Source: a virus | DNA: 64,000 nt | Direction: 5' to 3' (one strand) | IMG/VR virus record: IMGVR_UViG_3300047388_000211 | Coordinates: 1-64,000 of that record | Notes under the pieces: generated by a model | What the model was told of the DNA's origin: nothing | Seen by the model: the letters and a program-made list of their open reading frames with translations, nothing else | The model's database searches: none | Position numbers and translations under genes: made by a program | Shown here: positions 8,068 through 14,824 of the stretch, in pieces | Position numbering within the stretch: position 1 is the first letter of the stretch | Layout: every line of letters begins with the position of its first letter

Positions 8068-8280
8068 CATGCAATCGATGCTGCATGGTGAGAGTCCATC
8101 CCGCCTGAAGCTGGAAGCCAGAAACCCGACAAGTTTTCTCGGGGATAGAGATCATGGCTACGGTCAAATTGGAACCTTTGGTGTATCGGGTAATAGTCAC
8201 CGTAACCCATTCCTCGGCCCCTGGCCGGGAGATTCACAGGGCGATTCGCTAGACACGCGCTTTAATCCTATAAGAAGCGC

Positions 8281-8330
8281 GAGGCTCTCGTAACTCACGG
8301 AAAGAAATCGGGTTACCCGTGAAGAGCCTC
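8281..8330. other. Hairpin with loop-bulge complementarity
   Basis: An 8-pair outer stem (GAGGCTCT with AGAGCCTC) continues into TCACGG with CCGTGA. The 6-base bulge on the 5' side contains GTAAC, which is complementary to GTTAC in the 16-base loop. The element could therefore fold as a bulge-loop pseudoknot or switch between two pairings. Confidence 0.5.
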
Positions 8331-8734
8331 TGATGCGATCCCAAGCTGTGGGACCCTCCTATAGCCCGTACCTTGTAACGCAGTCATGGATGACGAAGTG
8401 GTTTATTTTCAAATGGATCAAGGACGTCCCGCCTCAGTTCTTCCGGAATATATCGTCAAGATTCTAGATTTTTTTGGTAATAGCGTGGTGATGCGCCCCG
8501 CCCCACACAGGTCTTCAACCCCCTAGACAATGTGAACCAAACCCCAGGTCTATACCCAACTACAGGGTTGGAAATGGGAGAGGGAAAACAATGAAAGTCA
8601 AGGGAAAAGAAGACTCCGGTAGAAATAACGGAATATGCGCTGATTTACATATTGCCTATATACATAGTCACAATGTTTTGAGAGAATATGGGTGTAGTCG
8701 ATAGGTTTGAAGTAGTGAAGTAGTTGAGTCTACT

Positions 8735-8794
8735 TGCACGCGAAGGCGAAACGGTTTTCAGCCCTTTTGGGTACGTTGTCTCTCGCGACCTGCA
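8735..8794 (+). other. Long irregular hairpin upstream of first early gene
   Basis: Nested complementary segments: TGCA (8735/8791), CGCGA with TCGCG (8739/8783), AACG with CGTT (8750/8774) and CCC-TTTT-GGG at the tip. It is preceded by another 6-pair hairpin, AAGTAG with CTACTT (8718-8735). It lies about 120 bases before the first early start codon and may be a leader RNA element. No riboswitch class recognised. Confidence 0.4.
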
Positions 8795-8915
8795 CTCACG
8801 GATATAGCTTGAAACCTCAGAATGCCAGTCATGAATAAGCCTCAAGTGTGCCTTGTGGTTTTTCACTGCCATGAATCGACATTTGCACACAATTCAAAAG
8901 AAAGAGGACATACAA

Positions 8916-9677
8916 ATGTCAAAGAAAAATACAGCGGTTGCATCCAAGTTGAACTACTCGATTACGGAGATTGAAGGAAAGAAGGTCTTTGCTCTCTCCG
9001 CTTCTTTTAAATCGACCTTAGTTCGGGATGCAACAACGATCGGTGAAGCAGTTCACAACATGCGTGCGGCGGCGGCTGGCAAGGCAGAGCTTGCTCTGAA
9101 TATCACGGAAGCCTTCGACGTATGGAAAGATAAGATTGGTGGTTCTGGACTCCCGGAGTTTGTCCATCTGTTCGTGGATACCACATGCCCCGACAAGTAC
9201 GGGAAAGTGGGAAGCGAGCAGAGACGGCAGATTACGACCAACAAGGTCTTTACGGGTATCGAGGCAATGGTCAAGAATGCACGCTCCGCTTTGAAGATAC
9301 GGGCGGAGCGGCAGAAACTCATTGCTTCCGGTAAAGATCCGGATTCAGCCGGTGATACGCGCGATTACAACAAAGATGTGCGAGACGCAAAGGCCGCTGC
9401 TTTTACGAAGGCCTTCACTCGCTCCATCGTCTCATTCGATAAATTCGGTATCACGGAAACCACCATTTCCAATTTCCTCATTCTCGTTCTGAAGAAGAAA
9501 GAAAAAGAGAATGATGAGCTCAACAAGCAAGGCCAGGATTTGAGAGACGCTGCAATTAAAGCCTTGTTTATCAGTCGGGGAATGAAGATTGAAGAGAAGG
9601 AACCGAAGCCTTCCGATACTCCTGAACTGATGGAAACCTTGAAGAAGGCCGCGAAAACAGCAAAGTCCAAGAAGTAA
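8916..9677 (+). CDS. First early protein, 253 aa, unknown
   Basis: Start set at the ATG at 8916 because AGAGGA lies eight bases upstream; the frame is open a little further. It is lysine-rich and mostly helical, with a Lys/Pro-rich tail ending KTAKSKK that suggests nucleic-acid binding. Residues 25-75 contain a repeated Ala/Met-rich helix. It is alone between a long leader and a strong terminator, so it is probably transcribed separately and strongly as an immediate-early protein. No family recognised. Confidence 0.75.
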   Translation: MSKKNTAVASKLNYSITEIEGKKVFALSASFKSTLVRDATTIGEAVHNMRAAAAGKAELALNITEAFDVWKDKIGGSGLPEFVHLFVDTTCPDKYGKVGSEQRRQITTNKVFTGIEAMVKNARSALKIRAERQKLIASGKDPDSAGDTRDYNKDVRDAKAAAFTKAFTRSIVSFDKFGITETTISNFLILVLKKKEKENDELNKQGQDLRDAAIKALFISRGMKIEEKEPKPSDTPELMETLKKAAKTAKSKK

Positions 9678-9684
9678 GACACGC

Positions 9685-9715
9685 GCCGGGTGTGAAAGCA
9701 CCCGGCTTTTCTTTC
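9685..9715 (+). terminator. Rho-independent terminator
   Basis: GCCGGGTG and CACCCGGC form an 8-pair stem around a TGAAAG loop, followed by TTTTCTTTC. It ends the first early transcript 7 bases after the stop codon. Confidence 0.85.
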
Positions 9716-9727
9716 ATGGAGGATACA

Positions 9728-9817
9728 ATGTTTAGAATAAATGGTTTCCGTCTACTCATCTGGATTTACGTGGCAGCTCTGCTCACCTTCGCATGGTTCA
9801 TTAAGGATTTACCCTAG
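9728..9817 (+). CDS. 29-aa single-pass membrane microprotein
   Basis: A clear GGAGG ribosome site sits five bases before the ATG. After a short basic head (MFRINGFR), residues 9-24 (LLIWIYVAALLTFAWF) form one hydrophobic helix, then IKDLP ends the chain. It lies between two terminators, so it is either read through or has its own promoter. It may be a host-membrane effector. Coding is supported by the ribosome site and clean membrane pattern. Confidence 0.6.
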   Translation: MFRINGFRLLIWIYVAALLTFAWFIKDLP

Positions 9818-9822
9818 ATTGC

Positions 9823-9859
9823 ATGCCTTCCGGTGTAACAACCGGATGGCATTTTTTTT
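9823..9859 (+). terminator. Rho-independent terminator
   Basis: TCCGGT with ACCGGA around GTAACA, extended by TGCC with GGCA after one mismatch, then a run of eight T. It follows the membrane microprotein by five bases. Confidence 0.85.
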
Positions 9860-9875
9860 GCCTTCAAATTGATTG

Positions 9876-9881
9876 TAATAT
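9876..9881 (+). promoter_or_regulatory. Candidate -10 box for a leaderless transcript
   Basis: TAATAT lies seven bases before the ATG at 9889, where no ribosome site is present. That spacing fits transcription starting at the start codon itself. No good -35 is visible, partly because the preceding terminator occupies the space. Confidence 0.35.
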
Positions 9882-9888
9882 TTCCGCC

Positions 9889-10257
9889 ATGTATACCAAT
9901 GCCGTCTCACTCCCAGATGGTTCCGAAATCTCACCACGTTTGCCCAGGATCGTACCCAATGGCTTTGTTCGATACTCAGGCCGTCTGGATTGGTGCTGTC
10001 CCTTCTGTGACCATTTGAACATCACCTATTTAAAAGCCCCCTACAAAGCCCTACGCTGTAATGGAGAGGGGTGTCGGGGCATATGGGAGCACGGGATTGT
10101 GCTCTATCAAAGCCCTAGGGGCGTCAAAACCCCTCCACGCGATACCCTATTCATTGCGGGAGGCTTTAGCCTCCGGCGCTTAGTCAACCGCGTCTACTGT
10201 GACCTGTGCTCTGTGTTGATAACAAAGCCCTATGAAAAGAAAGAGAGTGATTTATGA
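9889..10257 (+). CDS. Zinc-ribbon protein, 122 aa
   Basis: Start taken at the second in-frame ATG (9889), because the first lies inside the preceding terminator. Four Cys pairs or singles can bind zinc: CCPFC (about residue 36), RCNGEGC (about 55-61) and CDLC near the C-terminus (about 104). The middle has an SPRGVKTPP turn. Probably a small nucleic-acid or protein-binding early factor. Its stop overlaps the next start (ATGA). Confidence 0.62.
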   Translation: MYTNAVSLPDGSEISPRLPRIVPNGFVRYSGRLDWCCPFCDHLNITYLKAPYKALRCNGEGCRGIWEHGIVLYQSPRGVKTPPRDTLFIAGGFSLRRLVNRVYCDLCSVLITKPYEKKESDL

Positions 10258-10397
10258 CGATGGAATATAAAGTCAGCTTCATTGTTGCGGACCCTACCAT
10301 TCATTCCGAATCCGAAGTGTTGAGCTATATCAAAACCCTGGAGATTTATAACTGGATTGAAGATTTAAAAATAGAGTTGAAAAACTCTGACGAGTGA
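10254..10397 (+). CDS. 47-aa acidic protein
   Basis: Coupled to the preceding zinc protein by an ATGA overlap. One beta-like start (MEYKVSFIVADP), then a single amphipathic helix rich in Glu and Ile/Leu. No motif recognised. Confidence 0.5.
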   Translation: MTMEYKVSFIVADPTIHSESEVLSYIKTLEIYNWIEDLKIELKNSDE

Positions 10398-10411
10398 GCT
10401 AAATAAATAAA

Positions 10412-10471
10412 TGCGGTGGGCTTACTTAGTTCCCACTAAGGACAGCCTACTGGAGTCGGGTGCCCACCGCA
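10412..10471 (+). ncRNA. Candidate small three-way-junction RNA
   Basis: A perfect 10-pair outer stem (TGCGGTGGGC with GCCCACCGCA) encloses a perfect 6-pair hairpin CTTAGT-TCCC-ACTAAG and a short CAG-CCTA-CTG hairpin. The outline is Y-shaped, about 60 nt, with no T-run, so it is not a simple terminator. It is too short and lacks the T-arm of a tRNA. It lies 14 bases after the 47-aa gene and could be an mRNA 3'-end element or an independent RNA. Confidence 0.5.
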
Positions 10472-10504
10472 CGCAAAACCACTGATTCCAGGCGTGATAA
10501 TTGA

Positions 10505-10686
10505 ATGACTCCGATTCAAACCAAACAAATCGGTGAGCCATCTGAAATGACACGCACTCGTGTTTCTAATGCGGCGGAACTGGGTTGTTCGCAAACCCTC
10601 CACGTGTCGCGGAGCTGGGGATACTCAAGAAACGTGGGATAGCGAATCAGGTGACGGGCGACGGGGTATACCGTTCAGTTACTTGA
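10505..10686 (+). pseudogene. Frameshifted small HTH regulator
   Basis: The ATG frame gives an N-terminal half with a helix-turn-helix start (VSNAAELGCSQTLHVSR). It then stops, while the overlapping frame continues with ELGILKKRGIANQVTGDGVY, exactly the recognition helix and wing that should follow. Inserting one G near 10610 (in TCGCGGAGC) would restore a protein of about 60 aa. Either a real inactivating deletion, a programmed shift or a base-calling error. The intact form would be a phage transcription regulator. Confidence 0.5.
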
Positions 10687-10694
10687 AAAAGAAT

Positions 10695-10768
10695 CCTCCT
10701 TTCGGAAGAGAGGAGGAACTCTCACAGGATCAAAGCTCAAAGGTTCCCGTTTCTAAGAGGGGGAGAGT
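10695..10768 (+). other. Hairpin carrying SD and anti-SD sequences
   Basis: CCTCCTTTC pairs over nine positions with GAGAGGAGG around a GNRA-type GGAA tetraloop. The first arm equals nine bases of the 16S rRNA 3' end (the anti-Shine-Dalgarno) and the second contains AGGAGG. No start codon follows within 15 bases. Downstream, ACTCTC (10718) pairs with GAGAGT (10763), closing a second domain. One T-G pair makes the fold better on the plus strand. Confidence 0.5.
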
Positions 10769-10814
10769 GCTAAAACCTTTCACATCGCTCTAAGCTCACA
10801 ATAACATATCAAAT

Positions 10815-10946
10815 ATGAAAAAGCAAGAAGAAGAAAGCTGGCTCGTGATTGATAAGTGTAAGAAATGTAAAATGCACACGCTCATTGACTGGCTCACCCG
10901 TTTATGTTTTGAATGTAGGGCAGATGACCTTCAAAGAAGCCTTTGA
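10815..10946 (+). CDS. 43-aa zinc-knuckle microprotein
   Basis: Two knuckles CKKC (residues 15-18) and CFEC (31-34) separated by 12 residues form a likely treble-clef or ribbon. The start MKKQEEESW is very hydrophilic. No strong ribosome site, only A-rich sequence upstream. It overlaps the next gene by 23 bases. One of many such small zinc proteins in this block. Confidence 0.55.
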   Translation: MKKQEEESWLVIDKCKKCKMHTLIDWLTRLCFECRADDLQRSL

Positions 10947-11490
10947 ATACTCCGGTAAAGTGGCCGGATCGTTTGAACCCGATTGCTGTGAACACCTGTG
11001 GAATGCGGCCATCCAAACCCATGGCACTATGGTTGAGGTTGGGGTGCATTACGGGCGTAGTGCATCACTCATTGTTCAAGCAGCAAGCGTGCATGGCAAT
11101 AAAGTCATCCTCATTGATCCCTGGTCCGATGTCACGATGTATGAAGAAGTAAGGGATCGCTTCGCGAGAGACTTCCCTGAAGTGGAAACCATTTGCTTGA
11201 AAATGAATTCACAGGATGCGCTACTCGATTTGCTTCAACGCAAAGCCATCGATAGCCCACTCGCTCTGGTGCATATCGATGCCTTTCATGCGATTGATGA
11301 GAATGGATACAATCATCCCTGGATGGATGCCCAACACTGGACACCACTCTTAAAGAGGGGCGGCTTTGCCTGCTTTCATGACTATGATCCTGTGATCTTC
11401 CCGGACATTGTTCGGGCCGTCGATCATTTTACTTCTCACTGGAAAGACCTCGGCACCATCGGAACCCTCGCGATTCGACAGAAGCCGTAA
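10924..11490 (+). CDS. Class I SAM methyltransferase, Methyltransf_24-like
   Basis: 188 aa from the ATG at 10924 (AGGG three bases upstream). Motif I is VEVGVHYGRSASL. LIDPW gives the acidic strand-2 end, and VHIDAFH followed by GGFACFHDYD matches the strand-4/strand-5 region of the family. It resembles the protein at 34040-34591 (VEVGVDQGRSAS and GGIACFHDY). That paralogue sits in the glycan operon, so both may methylate sugars, though the substrate of this early copy is unknown. Confidence 0.72.
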   Translation: MTFKEAFEYSGKVAGSFEPDCCEHLWNAAIQTHGTMVEVGVHYGRSASLIVQAASVHGNKVILIDPWSDVTMYEEVRDRFARDFPEVETICLKMNSQDALLDLLQRKAIDSPLALVHIDAFHAIDENGYNHPWMDAQHWTPLLKRGGFACFHDYDPVIFPDIVRAVDHFTSHWKDLGTIGTLAIRQKP

Positions 11491-11523
11491 TACCGAAAAA
11501 CCGCCCGATTTCCACTCACCCCC

Positions 11524-11552
11524 TTGTCCTAAGCCTCAATATACTGTAGAAT
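11524..11552 (+). promoter_or_regulatory. Sigma70-like promoter
   Basis: TTGTCC and TAGAAT separated by exactly 17 bases, followed by a 48-base leader that ends in AAAGGAG before the next gene. It lies in the 110-base gap after the methyltransferase and would start the transcript for the 11.6-13.7 kb gene cluster. Confidence 0.6.
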
Positions 11553-11600
11553 AGTAGTGTAAGGTGATAGTTTGAAGTTAATGAATTTAAAGGAGTTGCT

Positions 11601-11831
11601 ATGAAGAGATTGTTTGAGTATCACTCGGAGTTGGAAACCAAGAGCGAGCCGGACTTTAAGTTCTATGTCATGGCCGAAGATAGCGTGGAAGCGGACACCA
11701 ATGCAGCCAATTGGTTTGAAGCCAACTATGGAACCAACGACAAGTTCCATGGCCGGGACCGGATCATTCAGTGTTGCCGATGGAGTGTGGAAATAGCTCC
11801 GGCGATTGAGCCGGAAGAAAGAAGGAAGTGA
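11601..11831 (+). CDS. Hypothetical acidic protein, 76 aa
   Basis: Strong AAAGGAG site upstream and a sigma70-like promoter before it. The sequence alternates aromatic and acidic residues (FKFYVMAEDSVEAD), looking like a small alpha/beta fold. No recognised family. It is the first gene of a cluster of very small ORFs. Confidence 0.65.
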   Translation: MKRLFEYHSELETKSEPDFKFYVMAEDSVEADTNAANWFEANYGTNDKFHGRDRIIQCCRWSVEIAPAIEPEERRK

Positions 11832-11832
11832 A

Positions 11833-12018
11833 ATGACAGTTTTAGCCGTTATGGATTGTGGTCACGACATGCTCATCCTGAATCTGGAACAGATCCCTCA
11901 GGAGAAGCTGCCATTCGATAAGAAAAAGGCATTAACCAAAGGCACAGCCCATATCCCTGGACCATGCCCTTCCTGTTCGGGTGTCTTCGGAAAGAAACCG
12001 AAAGGAGGAATCAACTAA
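11833..12018 (+). CDS. 61-aa protein with zinc-type cysteines
   Basis: Starts two bases after the previous stop, with GGAAG upstream. DCGHD (residues 8-12) and a CPSC knuckle (about 46-49) could bind one zinc, and the tail is Lys/Gly rich. Its stop shares one base with the next start. Function unknown. Confidence 0.58.
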   Translation: MTVLAVMDCGHDMLILNLEQIPQEKLPFDKKKALTKGTAHIPGPCPSCSGVFGKKPKGGIN

Positions 12019-12182
12019 TGGATCGCTGTCACATTTGCGACGAGAGAAGTGTTCCCACCAATTGTGTGGTGATGGATGGTCGGATTTATCCACTCTGCCC
12101 CGTCCATGTTCTCCAGGTGGCCGACTATCTGGTCACCATGCTTCAGGGTTGGTTACACGACCGACCAAAGGCGGGGCAATGA
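12018..12182 (+). CDS. 54-aa zinc-finger microprotein
   Basis: CHIC at residues 4-7, a further Cys at 15, and CPVH at 27-30 give a CCCH/CCCC-type site, followed by an amphipathic helix (VLQVADYLVTMLQGWL). GGAGG lies upstream. It begins inside the preceding stop codon and ends in an ATGA overlap. Probably a small adaptor binding nucleic acid or a host protein. Confidence 0.58.
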   Translation: MDRCHICDERSVPTNCVVMDGRIYPLCPVHVLQVADYLVTMLQGWLHDRPKAGQ

Positions 12183-12385
12183 ACATTGAAAAGCCTCGCT
12201 GTACAGGATTGATCTGTATTCGGGAAGCTGGGAGAGGCGGCCAGCTGCGCCATACCCATGTCTGTGGCTTAGAAGTGGGCCACGAGGGCAAATGCTTCTG
12301 TAAACGCTGTCAGAAGCCATTCACCTGCTATGAATGGAAACCACGTCCACGCAAGAGCCCGGTCGAAGTACCGGAGAATGGATGA
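12179..12385 (+). CDS. 68-aa Cys/His-rich protein
   Basis: It starts in an ATGA overlap. A CGLEVGHEGKC segment resembles the C-x-L-x-x-G-H-x-G-x-H/C signature also present in the 97-aa protein at 18875. CFCKRCQKPF adds a further zinc knuckle. Function unknown. It belongs to the run of small zinc proteins. Confidence 0.55.
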   Translation: MNIEKPRCTGLICIREAGRGGQLRHTHVCGLEVGHEGKCFCKRCQKPFTCYEWKPRPRKSPVEVPENG

Positions 12386-12702
12386 TTATGAGTCTCAGAG
12401 AAAACATGATTGCGCTCGCGAAACTGAATCGCGAAGCCATCACCCTTCAGGATGAGTTCCTCACCGAACTCGCCGAGATCACCAAAGTCCTGGAACAGAA
12501 GTATTTCCCCAGGCTGAAAGCGATTGAAGAAGCTTCGGCTCAATTGAGAGAGACCATGAAGAATCATGCCAGTCTGGTCGAAGAGATCCACTGGCATGTC
12601 TATGATGCCCAGAACCATGACACGGATGTCGATACCACGAAACGTATGAAAAAGAACTTCAACCTTCAAAAGAAAGCGAGAACTTTATATGAAATTAAGT
12701 GA
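12382..12702 (+). CDS. Coiled-coil protein, 106 aa
   Basis: Two in-frame ATGs (12382 and 12388); the first overlaps the previous stop. Residues 5-75 form a continuous heptad-rich helix (LAEITKVLEQKYFPRLK and neighbouring segments), then a basic C-terminus. It resembles small phage helical-bundle proteins of unknown role. Overlaps the next gene by 14 bases. Confidence 0.6.
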   Translation: MIMSLRENMIALAKLNREAITLQDEFLTELAEITKVLEQKYFPRLKAIEEASAQLRETMKNHASLVEEIHWHVYDAQNHDTDVDTTKRMKKNFNLQKKARTLYEIK

Positions 12703-13090
12703 AGCGATTCGACTCGGTTCGACCATGAAACCTAAAACAGTGGGAGCCATGCGGGACCTTGTGGGAACCTGTGCCATTGGGGCGGCCTTTGATGCGATCG
12801 GAAAGCTCGATATAGCCTCAGGCATTGGACTGGGGCGCTTTTTCGAAGGCGTGCCCGAGGGAACCATTCAGAGCCCTGCCGCCGCGTTCGCCTCTGATTT
12901 GGGAGAGATTATCATGGACCTCAACGACTCTCAGAAATGGACCCGTGAACAGATTGCCGACTGGGTGGAACTCCTGGAAGGCCCGGAGCCTCCGGAAACA
13001 ATACCGGACCCGATACCGGCTCCCGAAGAAGAGCCGATCAAGGTTGGCATGGAGCGAAGCGATTATGCTGAGAACCATCAAACGGAATAA
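12689..13090 (+). CDS. Hypothetical protein, 133 aa
   Basis: The start MKLSEAIRLGSTMKP resembles a group of small phage/bacterial proteins that open with a KLSEAIRLG helix and carry GTCAIGAA and a WTREQIADWVE helix, all present here. The C-terminus is a Pro/Glu-rich disordered tail. Biochemical role unknown. It overlaps the next ORF by 26 bases. Confidence 0.6.
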   Translation: MKLSEAIRLGSTMKPKTVGAMRDLVGTCAIGAAFDAIGKLDIASGIGLGRFFEGVPEGTIQSPAAAFASDLGEIIMDLNDSQKWTREQIADWVELLEGPEPPETIPDPIPAPEEEPIKVGMERSDYAENHQTE

Positions 13091-13589
13091 AGACGGAACC
13101 GTGACCGAAACCGTACGAAAGCTCACAAGGCGCATACGAGCGCTCGATGGCTCTTTCCGCACCATGGTGTCCTTCGATGGTCAATCGTGGTCCTGGGACG
13201 AACGTGAGAAGGATTTGAGGCGTTCCTTGCAGAGTGCCCAGAACCTGCAAGGGAAGCAATGGACCAAAGAGAAGATCAAAGAGTTTGATGCCCGACTCAA
13301 TCCCGGCATCAGGGACGATGCCAAGCATGGAAGACCGGCAGCTTCCCCAATCTTGCTGCCGGTTGTTCAACATGGCGGAGTCATGTTGGGCAAAGCCAAA
13401 GGCAAAGCCCAGAAGTTCCGGAAGAACCTCCGGAGAAAGAAAGAACGCATTGTTAAAGTTGCGAAAGCAGTCCACTTTCACACTTGCCCAGGAGAAAAAC
13501 ATCCGTATGGACGGAGACGCTTCTCCTGCTCGTGTGAACGTCCCCAAGCCCGACACGTCTTGTGTCTGGGCTTTAAATGTCCCTATTAA
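13065..13589 (+). CDS. Basic zinc-binding-like protein, 174 aa
   Basis: Start at the ATG at 13065, with GGAGCG upstream. It may hold two modules: residues 1-95 are charged and helical (WSWDEREKDLRRSL), and 105-174 are strongly basic (KFRKNLRRKKERIVK) with a C-terminal Cys/His set (HTCPGEKH, then CSC and final CPY). An internal ATG at 13384 with GGCGGAG could give a shorter product. Likely nucleic-acid binding. Confidence 0.5.
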   Translation: MLRTIKRNKDGTVTETVRKLTRRIRALDGSFRTMVSFDGQSWSWDEREKDLRRSLQSAQNLQGKQWTKEKIKEFDARLNPGIRDDAKHGRPAASPILLPVVQHGGVMLGKAKGKAQKFRKNLRRKKERIVKVAKAVHFHTCPGEKHPYGRRRFSCSCERPQARHVLCLGFKCPY

Positions 13590-13607
13590 ACCAAAAAGGA
13601 GAAAGTA

Positions 13608-13685
13608 ATGAACTTATCGAAGAAAAAAGCATCCGGTAAAGCAGCCGGAGGTGGAAAGCGAGGTGGTAGGTTATCGGAAAAGTAG
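13608..13685 (+). CDS. 25-aa Lys/Gly-rich microprotein
   Basis: It is preceded by a near-perfect ribosome site (AAAAAGGAGAAAGTA, then ATG), the main support for coding. The product is Lys/Gly/Ala rich (ASGKAAGGGKRGGRL) and unstructured, like small basic nucleic-acid-neutralising peptides. A terminator follows about 40 bases later. Confidence 0.5.
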   Translation: MNLSKKKASGKAAGGGKRGGRLSEK

Positions 13686-13727
13686 AATAAGGAATCAGTA
13701 GCAAACAACCATTTAACAGACTTAAGG

Positions 13728-13795
13728 CCCGTAGGCAGAAGATGATTCCACAATGAGAACCGCGAATCTTCAGATAGCCTACGGGTTCTTTTTTA
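13728..13795 (+). terminator. Rho-independent terminator with extended hairpin
   Basis: CCCGTAGGC pairs perfectly with GCCTACGGG. Inside, GAAGAT pairs with ATCTTC. The hairpin is followed by TTCTTTTTTATT. It ends the cluster that starts at the 11.5 kb promoter. Confidence 0.8.
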
Positions 13796-13805
13796 TTGGA
13801 GATTT

Positions 13806-13907
13806 ATGGGCGAGAGAGAATTGTGCCTCAGCTATGGCATTCAGGAGGATGCCAACAAAAACGATAAGACCATCGACTTAGGTATTACCAGCGAGGAGAA
13901 ACCATGA
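13806..13907 (+). CDS. 33-aa acidic microprotein
   Basis: GGAGATTT precedes the ATG, and the stop overlaps the next start as ATGA, which supports translation as a coupled leader ORF. No motif; one Cys. Confidence 0.45.
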   Translation: MGERELCLSYGIQEDANKNDKTIDLGITSEEKP

Positions 13908-14275
13908 GTAAAAAAGAGAAAGAAGGAAGGAAACGATTAGAGCCCGTCAATGAACTGGAAATCAAAGATCCCGGTACGAGTGGCGAAACCCTGAAACAGC
14001 AGAATATCCGGGCGTTCTTTGACGCTCAGGAGGCTTACAAGGTCGCGAAGCGCCGGTACTACGACGCCTATCGCAAAGTGCAACACATCATCATGGCAGG
14101 AGCGGAGATCCAGCCTGGACGCTTTGGCATCAAGTATGGCGTGATGCTGGTACGACGCAGGAGCTACAAACAGGATTTGATCGATGCCAAAGGTGTCACC
14201 TATCAGCTGAGGCTCCTGGAGTCCACCGCTCCCCATGCCCAGTTCTATGTCCGAATTCGACCACCGAAAGGATAA
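13904..14275 (+). CDS. Hypothetical basic protein, 123 aa
   Basis: GAGGAG upstream. A Lys/Arg-rich start, a long helix (IRAFFDAQEAYKVAKRRYYD) and then a beta-rich end (FGIKYGVMLVRRRSYKQDL) compatible with a small RNA- or DNA-binding fold. No family recognised. Confidence 0.6.
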   Translation: MSKKEKEGRKRLEPVNELEIKDPGTSGETLKQQNIRAFFDAQEAYKVAKRRYYDAYRKVQHIIMAGAEIQPGRFGIKYGVMLVRRRSYKQDLIDAKGVTYQLRLLESTAPHAQFYVRIRPPKG

Positions 14276-14278
14276 TTT

Positions 14279-14815
14279 ATGAACGAACCCTTATCAATCG
14301 ACTTGAATATCGATCGCATGCGCGCGGAAATCTATCTGGAAATCACAGAAGCCTTACGCCCATTCTATCGACGGCTGGAACAGCTGGATAGCGTGGAATC
14401 ATTCCTCAAGGCCAAACAGCCGGGATACGCCAGTCCTCAGAAGCGAGGATGGCTCACGCGACAGAAAGTTCGCCGTCGCGCCAAGATTGTGCGTACAGAG
14501 CGCCCACAAAAGGAGCTGCCTTCCGGCCCAACCGCCGGAATCTACGCGACTGTGCCCCAAGGGGTGGCCATTGTGGATGCCGTCACCAAAGAGCCGGGGC
14601 TTGATCCGAAGGGCGTTGCGGAGCGTCTGGTTGCCGGGGGCTATCCCTTCAAAGGGACGACGCCCATCGATGCGGTCTATGTGGCCATGCGCCATCAGGT
14701 CGTTGCTGGAAAGATCCGCCAAGTGACGCCAAGTGCTGAAGAGCGGGATCAAGGCAAGCGCATCACCTATTACCCCATCCCCAAAAGACTGAAAATCGAA
14801 GCATTTAAGAACTAG
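14279..14815 (+). CDS. Protein with C-terminal winged-helix domain, 178 aa
   Basis: N-terminal helix (residues 10-50), a basic linker (RQKVRRRAKIVR) and a C-terminal region that reads as a winged helix: GVAIVDAVTKEPGLDPKGVA, then PIDAVYVAMRHQVVAGKI and a short wing with QGKRITYY. Such modules occur in DNA-binding regulators. It may control middle genes. Identity beyond the fold is not claimed. Confidence 0.6.
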   Translation: MNEPLSIDLNIDRMRAEIYLEITEALRPFYRRLEQLDSVESFLKAKQPGYASPQKRGWLTRQKVRRRAKIVRTERPQKELPSGPTAGIYATVPQGVAIVDAVTKEPGLDPKGVAERLVAGGYPFKGTTPIDAVYVAMRHQVVAGKIRQVTPSAEERDQGKRITYYPIPKRLKIEAFKN

Positions 14816-14824
14816 GAGTATTTG

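Larger units (their letters stand above)
7999..8600. ncRNA. Candidate large structured noncoding RNA / control region
   Basis: About 600 bases with no convincing ORF but many closely spaced perfect inverted repeats: 8007-8014 with 8067-8074 (8 pairs), 8111-8114 with 8118-8121, 8125-8129 with 8139-8143, 8154-8164 with 8199-8210, 8256-8262 with 8275-8281 (7 pairs), 8281-8288 with 8323-8330 (8 pairs) and 8339-8343 with 8349-8353. Helix order gives a compact multi-stem RNA. Size and position in a phage gap recall large phage RNAs such as GOLLD or ROOL, but no conserved motif of those was recognised. Strand cannot be fixed because most pairs are Watson-Crick. Confidence 0.42.

Noticed and set aside
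8069-8293. Plus-strand ORF of 74 codons in the control region
   Set aside because: No ribosome site, and it spans most of the inverted repeats; composition not protein-like. A minus-strand 48-codon ORF (about 8211-8065) was rejected for the same reasons.
8281-8330. Compact H-type pseudoknot
   Set aside because: With zero-length connecting loops both helices cannot form together easily; kept only as loop-bulge complementarity or alternative pairing.
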